Below are positions 32,094 to 42,006 of a DNA stretch of 64,000 nt, piece by piece. How positions within the stretch are numbered: the stretch's first letter is position 1; each line of letters begins with the position of its first letter. Source of the stretch: Luteitalea sp. TBR-22 (GTDB lineage: Bacteria; Acidobacteriota; Vicinamibacteria; Vicinamibacterales; Vicinamibacteraceae); NCBI RefSeq assembly GCF_016865485.1, contig NZ_AP024452.1, forward strand, positions 4,920,501-4,984,500, written 5' to 3'. The notes beneath the pieces were generated by a model. It saw nothing but the letters and a program-made list of their open reading frames with translations. It was not told where the DNA came from and did not search any database. Made by a program: the position numbers and the translations under genes.

Positions 32094-35000
32094 CTAGAAG
32101 GCGAACCGCAGGCCGAGCTGCACGGTGCGCGGCGCGTCGTACGAGCCGGCGCCCACCCACTGCATGAACGTCGGGCTGTTGATGTTCGTGTCCGGGTTGA
32201 GGTACCGCGTGTGGTTCAGGACGTTGGCGGCCTGGGCGCGGAACTCGAGCCGGTAGCGGCCGATCGGGATGTTCTTGAACAGCGAGAAGTCGAGGTTCCA
32301 GACGCCGGGCGCGCGGAAGGCGTTGCGACCGGAGTTGCCCCACTGCAGGCCCGTCGGGTTGCTGAGCACCGACGTGTCGATCCACTTCACGTCGCGGCTC
32401 GGATCGTTGATGTAGGAGATGTCGCCGCTCTGGTTCGCGGTGATGGCGCCGGCGCCCGGCGCGAGCAGCTGCGGGTTGTTGCCGCCGATGGTGAACGGCG
32501 TGCCCGAGAAGGCCGAGAAGATGCCGTTGATCTGCCAGTCCTTGACGATGTACGCGAGGATGTTGCTGCTGTCGCGCATGAAGGGCAGCTCGTAGACGAA
32601 CGCCATCTGCAGGATGTGGGTGCGGTCGTAGCCGGCGCGCGCGTAGTTGCGCGCGTACTGGCTCGGGATGTTCCAGGTCATGCCCGTCCACCCATCGTCG
32701 TCGGTCTCGTTCATCGCCTTGCTCCAGGTGTACGCGCCCTTGAGCAGGAGGCCGTTCTTGAAGGGACGGTTCACCGCGACCTGCAGCGAGTGGTACTTGC
32801 TGGTCGTCCACGCGCCCCAGTCGAGGATGTTGGCGTTGCCGGCCTGCGTGAAGAACTGACGGCCGGCGTTGCCCGTGCCGGGCTCGGCGTAGTTCAGGTT
32901 GATGTCGGCGTACCCGCCGTTGTTCTGCGTGCCGACGTACGCGACGCTGGTCACGATGTCGAGCGGCAGGCGGCGCTCCAGCGTGACGTTCCACTGGTGC
33001 AGCGTGGCGCGGTCGACGTTGCCGGGGTTCGGCGTGCGCATGTCGACGCCGCTCGGGAGGCGGGTGCTGCCCGTGCTCAGGTCCGGCTGGGCGATGGGCG
33101 GGATGCCCTGCTCGAGCGTGCCGATGAAGTTGAAGCCCGCGGCCGTGTTGCTGTAGGCCACGGTGGCCGGGTAGAAGCCGCGCAGCGGCCGCGACCACGG
33201 CATCGGGTTGATGGTGATGCCATAGCCGGAGCGGAACACGGTGTTGTCGTCGATGCGGTACGCGAGGCCGAGGCGCGGCGCCACGTAGACCGGCTTGCCC
33301 TTGACGCCGACGTCGTTCGGGTTGCCACCACGGCCGCCGATCAGCACGTTCCACGTCGAGAAGTCGAGGCGCTCGATGCCGCGGTCGGCGCGGGTCATCG
33401 TCGGGTACATCTCGAAGCGCAGACCGCCGTTGAGGGTGAGCTTGTCGTTGACCTGCCAGCGGTCACGGACGTAGAGGCCGTGCTGCCACTCGCGCGTCGT
33501 CATCTCCTCGGCCTGCAGGCTCTTGCCGATCGAACTGGGGAGGCCGAGCAGGAAGCTGCCGTAGCTGTTGAAGCCACCGATCGGCTGGTAGCCCGGCGCG
33601 CCCGTCACGTTGCCGCCGAAGGTGAAGCCACCACGCGGGCCGATGCCGATCTCCGGCTGCCAGTGGTTCATCTCGAGCTTGTTGAAGTCGTACCCGACGC
33701 GCACTTCATGGCGTCCGGCGACCTTGGTGAGGGCCTGCGAGAACGAGTAGACCGACGTCGTGTAGAAGTAGGGATTCCACGACGAGAAGTTGCCGATCGT
33801 GCTGAGGCCCGTGTTGATCTGCGGCTGACCGGACTGGCGGATGTCGGGACCGTTGGTGCCCGGGATGCCCCACACGTCGGTGCCCCAGTTGGTGCCGTAG
33901 TCGGGCGACAGGCCCTCCTGCTCGTTGTAGGTCACGCCGAAGTTGCCGTCGAGGATGAGCGTCGGCGACAGCGTCCAGGTGTGCCCGACGACCGGCGCGT
34001 TCACCTTGGTGGGCGCCGGGGCGACCTGGTCGAAGCCGATCTGGAAGCGGTCCTGCACGTCGGCGTCGAGGTAGGAGTACTTGGCCCAGATCTGGTGCGC
34101 GCTCGAGCGGTTGAACGAGACCTTCAGGTCGTAGTTGTTGCGGTCGAACGTCGGCGCGCGGGTGATCACGTAGTCGTCGGCGATGCGGTTGCCGTTCAGG
34201 TCGCCGGCGTTGGGCAGCGGGTAGACGTCCTGGATCTTCCGGGCGATCGAGCTGATGCGGTTGGCCGGGATGACCGCGCCCGGGAAGAGCGCGCGGCCGT
34301 TGCCGCTGGCATCGCCGGTGAGCGGATCGTAGAGGCGGAAGTTCGGGTAGGCCGCCAGGATCTCGCTGAAGTCGCCGTTGCGCATCCGCGCCGTCGGCAC
34401 CGAGAAGGTCTCCTGGAAGCCGCGCTCCTCGTAGAACTTCTCGTACGACCCGAAGTAGAACAGCCGGTTCTTCACGATCGGGCCGCCGAGCGTGCCGCCC
34501 CAGATCGAGTTGGTCACCTGCGGCTTGGCCAGCTTGTTGGCGTTGTTGAAGAACGTGTTGGCGTTCCAGTCGTCGCGGTTGTTGAAGAAGAACGCCGAGC
34601 CCCGCAGGTTGTTGGTGCCCGACTTGGTGACGACCGCCACGGCGGCGCCGCCGGCCATGCCCGTGTCGGCGTCGAAGTTGTTGGTCACGATGTTGACCGT
34701 GTCCACCGTCTCGGCCGAGGCCACCATGCCGGCGTGGTGCGGCAGCCAGATGTTGATGCTGGCCGCGCCGTCGATGCGGGTGCTGTTGTTGTTGCGGTTG
34801 ACGCCGTTGACGTTGACGCTCAGCGACCGCTGCGGCGTCGAGCCCTGCGAGTTCTGGAACGCACCCGGCGTCGCACCGGGCACCAGGTTGATCAGCGCCT
34901 GGTAGTTCCGGAACTGGTTCAGCGGCAGGTCGGTGATCTCCTTGGGCTGCAGCTGCACGCTCACGTCCGCCTTGTCGGTCTTGAGCAGTGCCGCCTCGGT

Positions 35001-35381
35001 GGTCACCGTGATCGACTCGGTCAGGGCGCCGATCTCCAGTTCCGCGTTGACGCGCAGGATGTTGCCCGCGGTCAGCGGGATCGCCGTCTGCGTGAAGGTC
35101 TTGAAGCCCTGGAGCGACGCGGTGAGCTTGTAGGAGCCCGGCGCGAGGTTGCGGATGGTGTAGGCCCCTTCCGCGTCGGAGACCGCATCGACCGTGAGCC
35201 CGGTGCCCTCGTTGGTGGCGGTCACCGTCGCCCCGGGGATGGCGGCGCCCGTCTTGTCGGTGACCGAGCCCGTCAGGGTGCCATAGAGGGTTTGCGCGCC
35301 GGCCGCCGGCGCGAGGACCAGCCAGGTACAGGCCATCAAGGCCAGGGTGAGCGCGACGTGCAGCCTGCGAGCGAGCTTCAA
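32094..35381 (-). CDS. Oar-like TonB-dependent receptor
   Basis: The 1095-residue protein has a signal peptide (1-29, ending AAGAQ), a CarboxypepD_reg domain (about 33-115; LTGSVTDKTGAAIPGATVTA, DAEGAYTIRNLAPGSYKL), a plug (about 120-270; LSVNVNGVNRNNNSTRIDGA, VNIVTNNFDADTGMAGGAAV, VVTKSGTNNLRGSAFFFN) and a beta-barrel ending VQLGLRFAF. The type is shared with the receptor at 25967 but the two are clearly diverged, so different ligands are likely. The start is a TTG with GCGGAGG about 6 nt upstream. It is divergent from the glycosidase-like gene at 35587 over 205 bp, which suggests shared control of binding and degradation. Confidence 0.95.
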   Translation of the reverse strand: MKLARRLHVALTLALMACTWLVLAPAAGAQTLYGTLTGSVTDKTGAAIPGATVTATNEGTGLTVDAVSDAEGAYTIRNLAPGSYKLTASLQGFKTFTQTAIPLTAGNILRVNAELEIGALTESITVTTEAALLKTDKADVSVQLQPKEITDLPLNQFRNYQALINLVPGATPGAFQNSQGSTPQRSLSVNVNGVNRNNNSTRIDGAASINIWLPHHAGMVASAETVDTVNIVTNNFDADTGMAGGAAVAVVTKSGTNNLRGSAFFFNNRDDWNANTFFNNANKLAKPQVTNSIWGGTLGGPIVKNRLFYFGSYEKFYEERGFQETFSVPTARMRNGDFSEILAAYPNFRLYDPLTGDASGNGRALFPGAVIPANRISSIARKIQDVYPLPNAGDLNGNRIADDYVITRAPTFDRNNYDLKVSFNRSSAHQIWAKYSYLDADVQDRFQIGFDQVAPAPTKVNAPVVGHTWTLSPTLILDGNFGVTYNEQEGLSPDYGTNWGTDVWGIPGTNGPDIRQSGQPQINTGLSTIGNFSSWNPYFYTTSVYSFSQALTKVAGRHEVRVGYDFNKLEMNHWQPEIGIGPRGGFTFGGNVTGAPGYQPIGGFNSYGSFLLGLPSSIGKSLQAEEMTTREWQHGLYVRDRWQVNDKLTLNGGLRFEMYPTMTRADRGIERLDFSTWNVLIGGRGGNPNDVGVKGKPVYVAPRLGLAYRIDDNTVFRSGYGITINPMPWSRPLRGFYPATVAYSNTAAGFNFIGTLEQGIPPIAQPDLSTGSTRLPSGVDMRTPNPGNVDRATLHQWNVTLERRLPLDIVTSVAYVGTQNNGGYADINLNYAEPGTGNAGRQFFTQAGNANILDWGAWTTSKYHSLQVAVNRPFKNGLLLKGAYTWSKAMNETDDDGWTGMTWNIPSQYARNYARAGYDRTHILQMAFVYELPFMRDSSNILAYIVKDWQINGIFSAFSGTPFTIGGNNPQLLAPGAGAITANQSGDISYINDPSRDVKWIDTSVLSNPTGLQWGNSGRNAFRAPGVWNLDFSLFKNIPIGRYRLEFRAQAANVLNHTRYLNPDTNINSPTFMQWVGAGSYDAPRTVQLGLRFAF

Positions 35382-35586
35382 GGGGGGCCTCCGCTAAAGG
35401 TGGCCGACGAGCGCGCGACTCGTGAAGCAGGGGCCTCGCCGAGTCGTCATCAGGACCATCGGTGGGGCTTTCGCAGCTCGCCGGATGCCGCATAGCATGA
35501 AGGAGAATCGCCACGAGTCAAGAGGCAACTGCTGGCCCAAAAGCCGCACTTCTGTCCCCATAAGGACCGAGCAGGAGGAGGGTACT

Positions 35587-37299
35587 TTGCCCCACGCCGG
35601 AGCAAACGTCGCGCGCCTGCGACTGCACCTGATGACGAGCTGCCTCGCGCTGCTCGCCACCGCCTTCGTCCTTGCCGAATCCGGCGACCTGGCGGGGGAG
35701 GCGACGCGCAACGGCCGGCTCGCGACGCGTGCCCTCGTCCAGAGCCAGCGGGTGATGCACGCCTGGCTCGCGCGCCGCGACACGGTGAGCGGCCTGCTCC
35801 CCCATCGCGGCGTCTTCCAGGGCAGCCGCCCCGACCCGGGCTGGGTCGTGGCCAACACCGCCGCCGACCTCTACCCGTTCATGGTGATGGCCGCGCGCCT
35901 GACCGAGCCGGCCACCTACCACGGCGCCATGCTCGACATCCTCCGCCAGGAGACGCTGCGCACCACGCGGGTCGGTCGCCTGTCCGACGACGTGAAGGCG
36001 GGCAATGGCGGGTTCACCAGGCCAACCGTCGACATGGACGCCGTCATCTTCGGCTCGAGCGAGTACATGAAGGACGGCCTGATCCCGCTCACCGAGCTGT
36101 TCGGCGACACGCCCTGGTACCACCGCATGCAGGGCATCGCGACAGACATCGTCGCAAACGCGCCCTACGAGACGTCGCGCGGGCGGCTGCCGGCCAGGAC
36201 CACCGAGATCAACGGCAACATGCTGCAGGTGCTCTCGCGGCTGTACCACCGCACCGGCGACCGCGCGTACCTGGAGCAGGTGCTGGCGATCGCCGACTTC
36301 TACTTCCTCGACATGCTGCCGACCACCGGCGGGCTGCCCGCCGACCGGTGGGACGTGGCGGCTCGCAAGCCGCTGACGACCCGCTTCGTGCTGTCGGACC
36401 ACGGCAACGAGATCGTCGGCGGACTCGCCGAGGCGTTCGTCCTCGCCTCGCACGTGCGCCCCGACAAGGCGGCACAGTACCGACCCGCCTTCGTCGGCAT
36501 GATCGACCGGCTGCTGGCCGTCGGCCTGAACGGCGACGGCCTCTGGCATCACGACATCGACATCGTCACGGGGCGGCCGATCGAGCCGCGCCATGCGCAC
36601 TGCTGGGGCTACATGTTCAACGCGGTGTACACGGCGTACATGGTGACGGGCGAGCCGCGCTTCCGGGCCGCCGTCGAGCGGGCGCTCGCGACGGTGACCC
36701 GGACGCCGGACTACCTGTTCGACGAAACGCCGCCCGTCGCGTGGTGGAGCGCCGATTCGTACTCGGACGCCATCGAGTCGGCCCTCGTGTTGATGAACCG
36801 CCTGCCGCACCCCGGACTGGCCGCGCAGGTCGACGCCGCGACGACGAAGATGCTCGACCGGGTGCGTCCCGACGGCATCGTCGAGGACTGGCACGGCGAC
36901 GGCAACGTGATCCGGACGGCGCTGATGTACGCCTTGTGGAAGTCGCAGGGGGCGCGCCTCGAGCCGTGGAATGCGCGCGTGCACCTCGGTGCGGCCCGCG
37001 ACGAGACGCAGGCCGTCTTCACGGTGACGGCCGGCGCGCCGTGGCAGGGCGTGGTGCGCCTCGACCACCCGCGCCATCGCGATCACCTGCACCTGCCGAT
37101 CAACTACCCGCGGCTGAACGAATGGCCCGAGTGGTTCACCGTGGAGCACGACCGCCGCTACCGCGTGACGATCGGCTCGGCCCCGCCCGTCGAGCGCCTC
37201 GGCGCAGAACTGGTACAGGGCCTCCCGGTGTCGCTCGCCGCCGGCGAGACGATCCGCCTCACCGTCGTCGACGGCGGGGCGGCGCCGTACGGGAAGTAG
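35587..37299 (+). CDS. Secreted six-hairpin-glycosidase-like protein
   Basis: Product of 570 residues with a signal peptide (hydrophobic LMTSCLALLATAFVLA). The body is all-helical with the repeated paired-helix pattern of (alpha/alpha)6 barrels (GNMLQVLSRLYHRTGDRAYL, NEIVGGLAEAFVLASHVRPD, GYMFNAVYTAYMVTGEPRFR, DAIESALVLMNRLPHPG). Conserved acidic/aromatic patches such as VDMDAVIFGSSEYMKDG and GLWHHDIDIVTG could form the active site; the exact GH family cannot be named from sequence alone. A beta domain closes the protein. I chose the TTG at 35587 because AGGAGG lies 9 nt before it and the signal peptide then starts naturally; frames to 35422 have no ribosome site. It is divergent from an Oar receptor and followed by an SSS symporter gene. 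Confidence 0.72.
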   Translation: MPHAGANVARLRLHLMTSCLALLATAFVLAESGDLAGEATRNGRLATRALVQSQRVMHAWLARRDTVSGLLPHRGVFQGSRPDPGWVVANTAADLYPFMVMAARLTEPATYHGAMLDILRQETLRTTRVGRLSDDVKAGNGGFTRPTVDMDAVIFGSSEYMKDGLIPLTELFGDTPWYHRMQGIATDIVANAPYETSRGRLPARTTEINGNMLQVLSRLYHRTGDRAYLEQVLAIADFYFLDMLPTTGGLPADRWDVAARKPLTTRFVLSDHGNEIVGGLAEAFVLASHVRPDKAAQYRPAFVGMIDRLLAVGLNGDGLWHHDIDIVTGRPIEPRHAHCWGYMFNAVYTAYMVTGEPRFRAAVERALATVTRTPDYLFDETPPVAWWSADSYSDAIESALVLMNRLPHPGLAAQVDAATTKMLDRVRPDGIVEDWHGDGNVIRTALMYALWKSQGARLEPWNARVHLGAARDETQAVFTVTAGAPWQGVVRLDHPRHRDHLHLPINYPRLNEWPEWFTVEHDRRYRVTIGSAPPVERLGAELVQGLPVSLAAGETIRLTVVDGGAAPYGK

Positions 37300-37310
37300 G
37301 CGTACGGCTA

Positions 37311-37470
37311 CGGGCTCAGGGCTCAGGGCTCAGAAAGCATCCCGAAAGAGGGCGCATGGTTTCTGAGCCTTCAGGCTTGAGCCCTGGGCCTTGGGCCTTG
37401 GGCCTTGGGCCTTGGGCCTTGGGCATTGGGCCTTGGGCCTGATGCCGTTCGGCGTTCGGCGTTCGGCGAG
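37311..37470. repeat. Composite 7-bp repeat element before the SSS symporter gene
   Basis: Three 7-bp series join here: GGGCTCA units (37312-37332), CCTTGGG repeated about eight times (37386-37440), and GTTCGGC three times (about 37447-37467). GGCTCAGAAA (37327-37336) pairs perfectly with TTTCTGAGCC (37360-37369) over a 23-nt loop, so the left part can form a hairpin after the glycosidase-like gene. Confidence 0.8.
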
Positions 37471-37497
37471 TATGATGCCTCCCTCGGAGGGACACGC

Positions 37498-39216
<1,719 letters not shown>

Positions 39217-39226
39217 GGACACGCCG

Positions 39227-39424
39227 ATGGGACTCGACATCCGGTGGCCGATGGGCCTGCTCCTCTTCGCGCTCGGCGCGATCCTGGCCGGGTACGGCCT
39301 GGGCTCCGACCCGGCGATCTACGCGCGCTCGCTCGGCATCAACGTGAACCTGTGGTGGGGCCTGGTGATGATCGTCTGCGGCGGCGTGATGGTGGCGCTG
39401 GCGCGGCGGGCCACGCCCCGCTGA
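39227..39424 (+). CDS. Small two-segment membrane protein paired with the SSS symporter
   Basis: The 65-residue product has two hydrophobic segments (about 8-27 and 42-58) and ends in Arg-rich residues. Its ATG is 10 nt past the symporter stop with AAGGA upstream, so it is almost surely co-translated. Small companions of SSS symporters are known in other phyla, so a role as accessory subunit or stabiliser is a reasonable inference, not shown by the sequence. Confidence 0.75.
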   Translation: MGLDIRWPMGLLLFALGAILAGYGLGSDPAIYARSLGINVNLWWGLVMIVCGGVMVALARRATPR

Positions 39425-39430
39425 GGTGGC

Positions 39431-39550
39431 AATTTGAAATGTGAAATGTGAAATTCAGGGCGGCTCGGCCTTCGGCCTTGCCGCTCGCGGCATCACGAGG
39501 CGACAGGCCGAAGGCCGTCGCCTCGAGAATTTCGAATTTCACATTTCCAA
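39431..39550. repeat. Inverted-repeat element with 7-bp tandem arms between convergent genes
   Basis: The left arm reads AATTTGA, AATGTGA, AATGTGA, AATTCAG; the right arm GAATTTC, GAATTTC, ACATTTC. GAAATGTGAAATTC (39443-39456) and GAATTTCACATTTC (39534-39547) are exact reverse complements of 14 bp. The interior also contains self-complementary GGCCTTCGGCCTT and AGGCCGAAGGCCG. It fills the gap between the small membrane protein and rhomboid genes and is far more AT-rich at its ends than its surroundings. Confidence 0.85.
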
Positions 39551-40738
39551 CTACGAGAAGCGGCGTGCCGGGAACTTCTGCATCGCGCCGACGGCCTGCA
39601 GCCCGGCGCGGGCCGCCGCAGCCGTGTGCGGGTCGGGTGAGGCCTCGAGCGCATCCACGAAGTGCTGGTACGCCACCGCCGGCTGGCCGAGTTGCCGCAG
39701 CAGGACCATCCCGGCACCGACGTGCGCCGCGGCCGCCGTCTCCCCGGTGGGCTCGCGACGCACCACGCGCTGGAACACCGTGACGGCGGCCTGCGCGTGC
39801 CCGCTCTCGGCGAGCCACGTGCCGAGGGCCATCGCCTCCGCCGGGGCCAGCGCCGCGTCGGCCTCTCGCGGCGGCAGGGCGAAGTACGCGCGAGCCGCGG
39901 TCGGCATGTCGCCCGCGCGCAAGGCCTGCGAAACCGCGCTGCCAGGCACGGCCAGCCCGCGCACCTCCGTCCGGTACTCCCGGGGCGTGCCGTCGACAGC
40001 GCGCCGGTCCAACAGCCAGGCCCACCCCAGGCCCGCCACGAACCCGCCGATGTGCGCCCCGTGCGCGACGCCGCCACCGCCGTCGCCGCCGGCGAGCAGC
40101 ATCGGCAGCAGGTTGTCCATCACCAGGTACAGCCCGAGGACGATGCGCGCCGGGACCTCGACGACGCGCACGAGGAACGGGAAGAACAGCAGCAGGAGGC
40201 GGACGACGTTCTTCGGGAACCACCAGAAGTAGAAGCCGAGGACCCCGGAGATCGCGCCCGATGCGCCCACCATCGGCACCATCGAGCCGGGCGCCAGCAC
40301 CGCGAAGAAGAGCGTCGCCGCCACGCCGGTCGCCAGGTACGCGACCAGGTACCAGAAGTGCCCCAGTCGGTGCTCGACGTTGTCGCCGTAGATCCAGAGG
40401 AACAGCATGTTCCCGAACAGGTGCATGAAGCCGCCGTGCAGGAACATCGCCGCCAACAGGTCGGAAATTTGCGGCGCCGCCGGCTTGTAGCCGTGCTCGA
40501 ACGTGAACAGGTCGTACTCGCTGATCGACCCCAGGATCTCGCGCATCGAGACGCCGGCCGGCACTGACTCGCGCAGCACCTGCACGTAGGCCGCCAGTCG
40601 CGGATCGCCGGGCGAGGGCGCCTGACCGGAGAGCGGGAACGTGTAGAGGACGAAGATCAGCACGTTGAGCGCGATCAGCGCGTACGTGACGATTGGCGTC
40701 CCTGCCGGGTTGGGGCGGTCGCTCAGGGGGAACACCAC
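39551..40738 (-). CDS. Rhomboid-family intramembrane serine protease with C-terminal helical repeats
   Basis: The product has 395 residues and seven or so membrane segments. Rhomboid signatures are present: HGGFMHLFGNMLFLWIYG (N110 as oxyanion residue), GASGAISGVLG with catalytic S160, and HGAHIGGFVAG with H229. A soluble C-terminal part of about 130 residues (265-390) has TPR-like helical pairs. Rhomboids cleave membrane proteins within or near the bilayer. The start is a GTG without a strong ribosome site; GTG at 40738 or 40735 are equivalent. It is convergent with the SSS-associated small gene across the inverted-repeat element. Confidence 0.93.
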   Translation of the reverse strand: MVFPLSDRPNPAGTPIVTYALIALNVLIFVLYTFPLSGQAPSPGDPRLAAYVQVLRESVPAGVSMREILGSISEYDLFTFEHGYKPAAPQISDLLAAMFLHGGFMHLFGNMLFLWIYGDNVEHRLGHFWYLVAYLATGVAATLFFAVLAPGSMVPMVGASGAISGVLGFYFWWFPKNVVRLLLLFFPFLVRVVEVPARIVLGLYLVMDNLLPMLLAGGDGGGGVAHGAHIGGFVAGLGWAWLLDRRAVDGTPREYRTEVRGLAVPGSAVSQALRAGDMPTAARAYFALPPREADAALAPAEAMALGTWLAESGHAQAAVTVFQRVVRREPTGETAAAAHVGAGMVLLRQLGQPAVAYQHFVDALEASPDPHTAAAARAGLQAVGAMQKFPARRFS

Positions 40739-40783
40739 GCCATTACATGGGGTCGCCGCCCGCGACGCAAGCAGCCCTTGGTC

Positions 40784-40826
40784 GGCTCAGGGCTCGAGAC
40801 TCAGGGCTCAGGGCTCAGGGTCGAAG
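40784..40826. repeat. 7-bp tandem array between rhomboid and YeeE genes
   Basis: Units read GGCTCAG, GGCTCGA, GACTCAG, GGCTCAG, GGCTCAG, GGTCGAA. It is the same unit type as 3270 and 37312, here in a divergent promoter region. Confidence 0.8.
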
Positions 40827-40933
40827 GGGGGAGGACCAGCGCGGATGCCGTGTCATGGCGGCCCGAGGTGCGTCATGGCCACCGGCGGCGCTGCAGTCGA
40901 GCGGCTACGATGGCAGAGGAGGCACACCCGCCG

Positions 40934-41509
40934 ATGCGAGATCTGTTGTCCACCACGCCGTGGCCGTGGCCCGTGTCCGGCCTGCTCATCGGCCTGGTCG
41001 TCCCGGCCCTCTTCCTCATCGGCGGCAGGCGGTTCGCCATCTCGTCGAACCTGCGACACCTGTGCGCCATGGCAGGCGCGCGTGCGCCGCTGTTCCGCTA
41101 CGACTGGTGGCGCGAGGGCGCGTGGAACCTCGCCTTCGCTGCCGGCCTGGTCCTCGGCGGCTGGCTGGCGGTGACCTTCCTGACGTCCACGCCCGACATC
41201 GCCATCTCCGCAGCGACCGCCGCCGACCTGCGGGCCCTGGGCCTCACCGACCTCGGCGGGGTGGCGCCGCGTGAACTCGCAAGCTGGCAGGCCCTGCGGA
41301 CGGCGCAGGGCTGGCTCACGCTCGGGCTGGGCGGCTTCCTCGTGGGCTTCGGCGCACGATGGGCCGGCGGCTGCACGTCGGGTCACGCCATCTCGGGCCT
41401 GGCCGCCTTCCGCGCCTCGTCGCTCCTGGCCGTCGTCGGCTTCTTCGCCGGCGGCCTGCTGATGACGCACGTCCTGCTGCCGTGGCTGCTCCAGGGAGCC
41501 GGGCGATGA
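40934..41509 (+). CDS. YeeE/YedE-family transporter subunit, first half
   Basis: The 191-residue membrane protein carries the family motif WAGGCTSGHAISGLAAF near its C-terminus, with the conserved Cys in GGCTSGH. Members of the YeeE/YedE (DUF395) group move thiosulfate or other sulfur species through cysteine relays. About five membrane segments are visible. I chose the ATG at 40934, which has GAGGAGG about 11 nt upstream; the longer frame begins in the repeat array. The stop overlaps the next start (ATGA), so both halves are co-translated. Confidence 0.88.
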   Translation: MRDLLSTTPWPWPVSGLLIGLVVPALFLIGGRRFAISSNLRHLCAMAGARAPLFRYDWWREGAWNLAFAAGLVLGGWLAVTFLTSTPDIAISAATAADLRALGLTDLGGVAPRELASWQALRTAQGWLTLGLGGFLVGFGARWAGGCTSGHAISGLAAFRASSLLAVVGFFAGGLLMTHVLLPWLLQGAGR

Positions 41510-42006
41510 ACGCGCCCCTCGACTCGCGGCAGGCCTCCGATGGCCGCGGCGCCACGGCGCAGGCGGGGCAGGCTCGACGCGACGGCGTGCGCGAGTACGT
41601 CGGCTACGTGCTGGCGGGCACGGCCCTGGGCATCCTGTTCATGCAGGCGCAGGTCCTCTCCTGGTTCCGCATCCAGGAGATGTTCCGGTTCCAGAGCCTG
41701 CACATGTTCGGCATCATCGGCGTCGCGATTGCCGTGGCGGTCGCCGGACGGTGGACCCTCACGCGCCTGGCGCCGCGCAGCGCGGCCGCGCAGGCGATCG
41801 CCAACGACGCCGCCGTCGAGGCGCCCCCGATGGCCAGGCACCTGCTCGGCGGGATCGTGTTCGGGCTCGGCTGGGCACTGCTCGGCGCGTGCCCGGGTCC
41901 GATCTTCACGTTGATCGGCGCCGGCCGCACCGAGTACGTCGTGGCGCTGGCGGCCGCTACCGCAGGCACGTGGGCGTACGGCCACCTGCAGTCGCGCCTG
42001 CCCTAG
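41506..42006 (+). CDS. YeeE/YedE-family (DUF6691-type) transporter subunit, second half
   Basis: The 166-residue membrane protein has four to five segments and the partner motif LLGACPGPIFTLIGAG with a conserved Cys, preceded by GIVFGLGWAL. Together with the preceding gene it corresponds to a split YeeE-type sulfur transporter, one Cys motif in each half. It starts inside the stop of the first subunit gene. Its stop codon overlaps by 3 bases the stop of the convergent gasdermin-like gene. Confidence 0.88.
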   Translation: MNAPLDSRQASDGRGATAQAGQARRDGVREYVGYVLAGTALGILFMQAQVLSWFRIQEMFRFQSLHMFGIIGVAIAVAVAGRWTLTRLAPRSAAAQAIANDAAVEAPPMARHLLGGIVFGLGWALLGACPGPIFTLIGAGRTEYVVALAAATAGTWAYGHLQSRLP

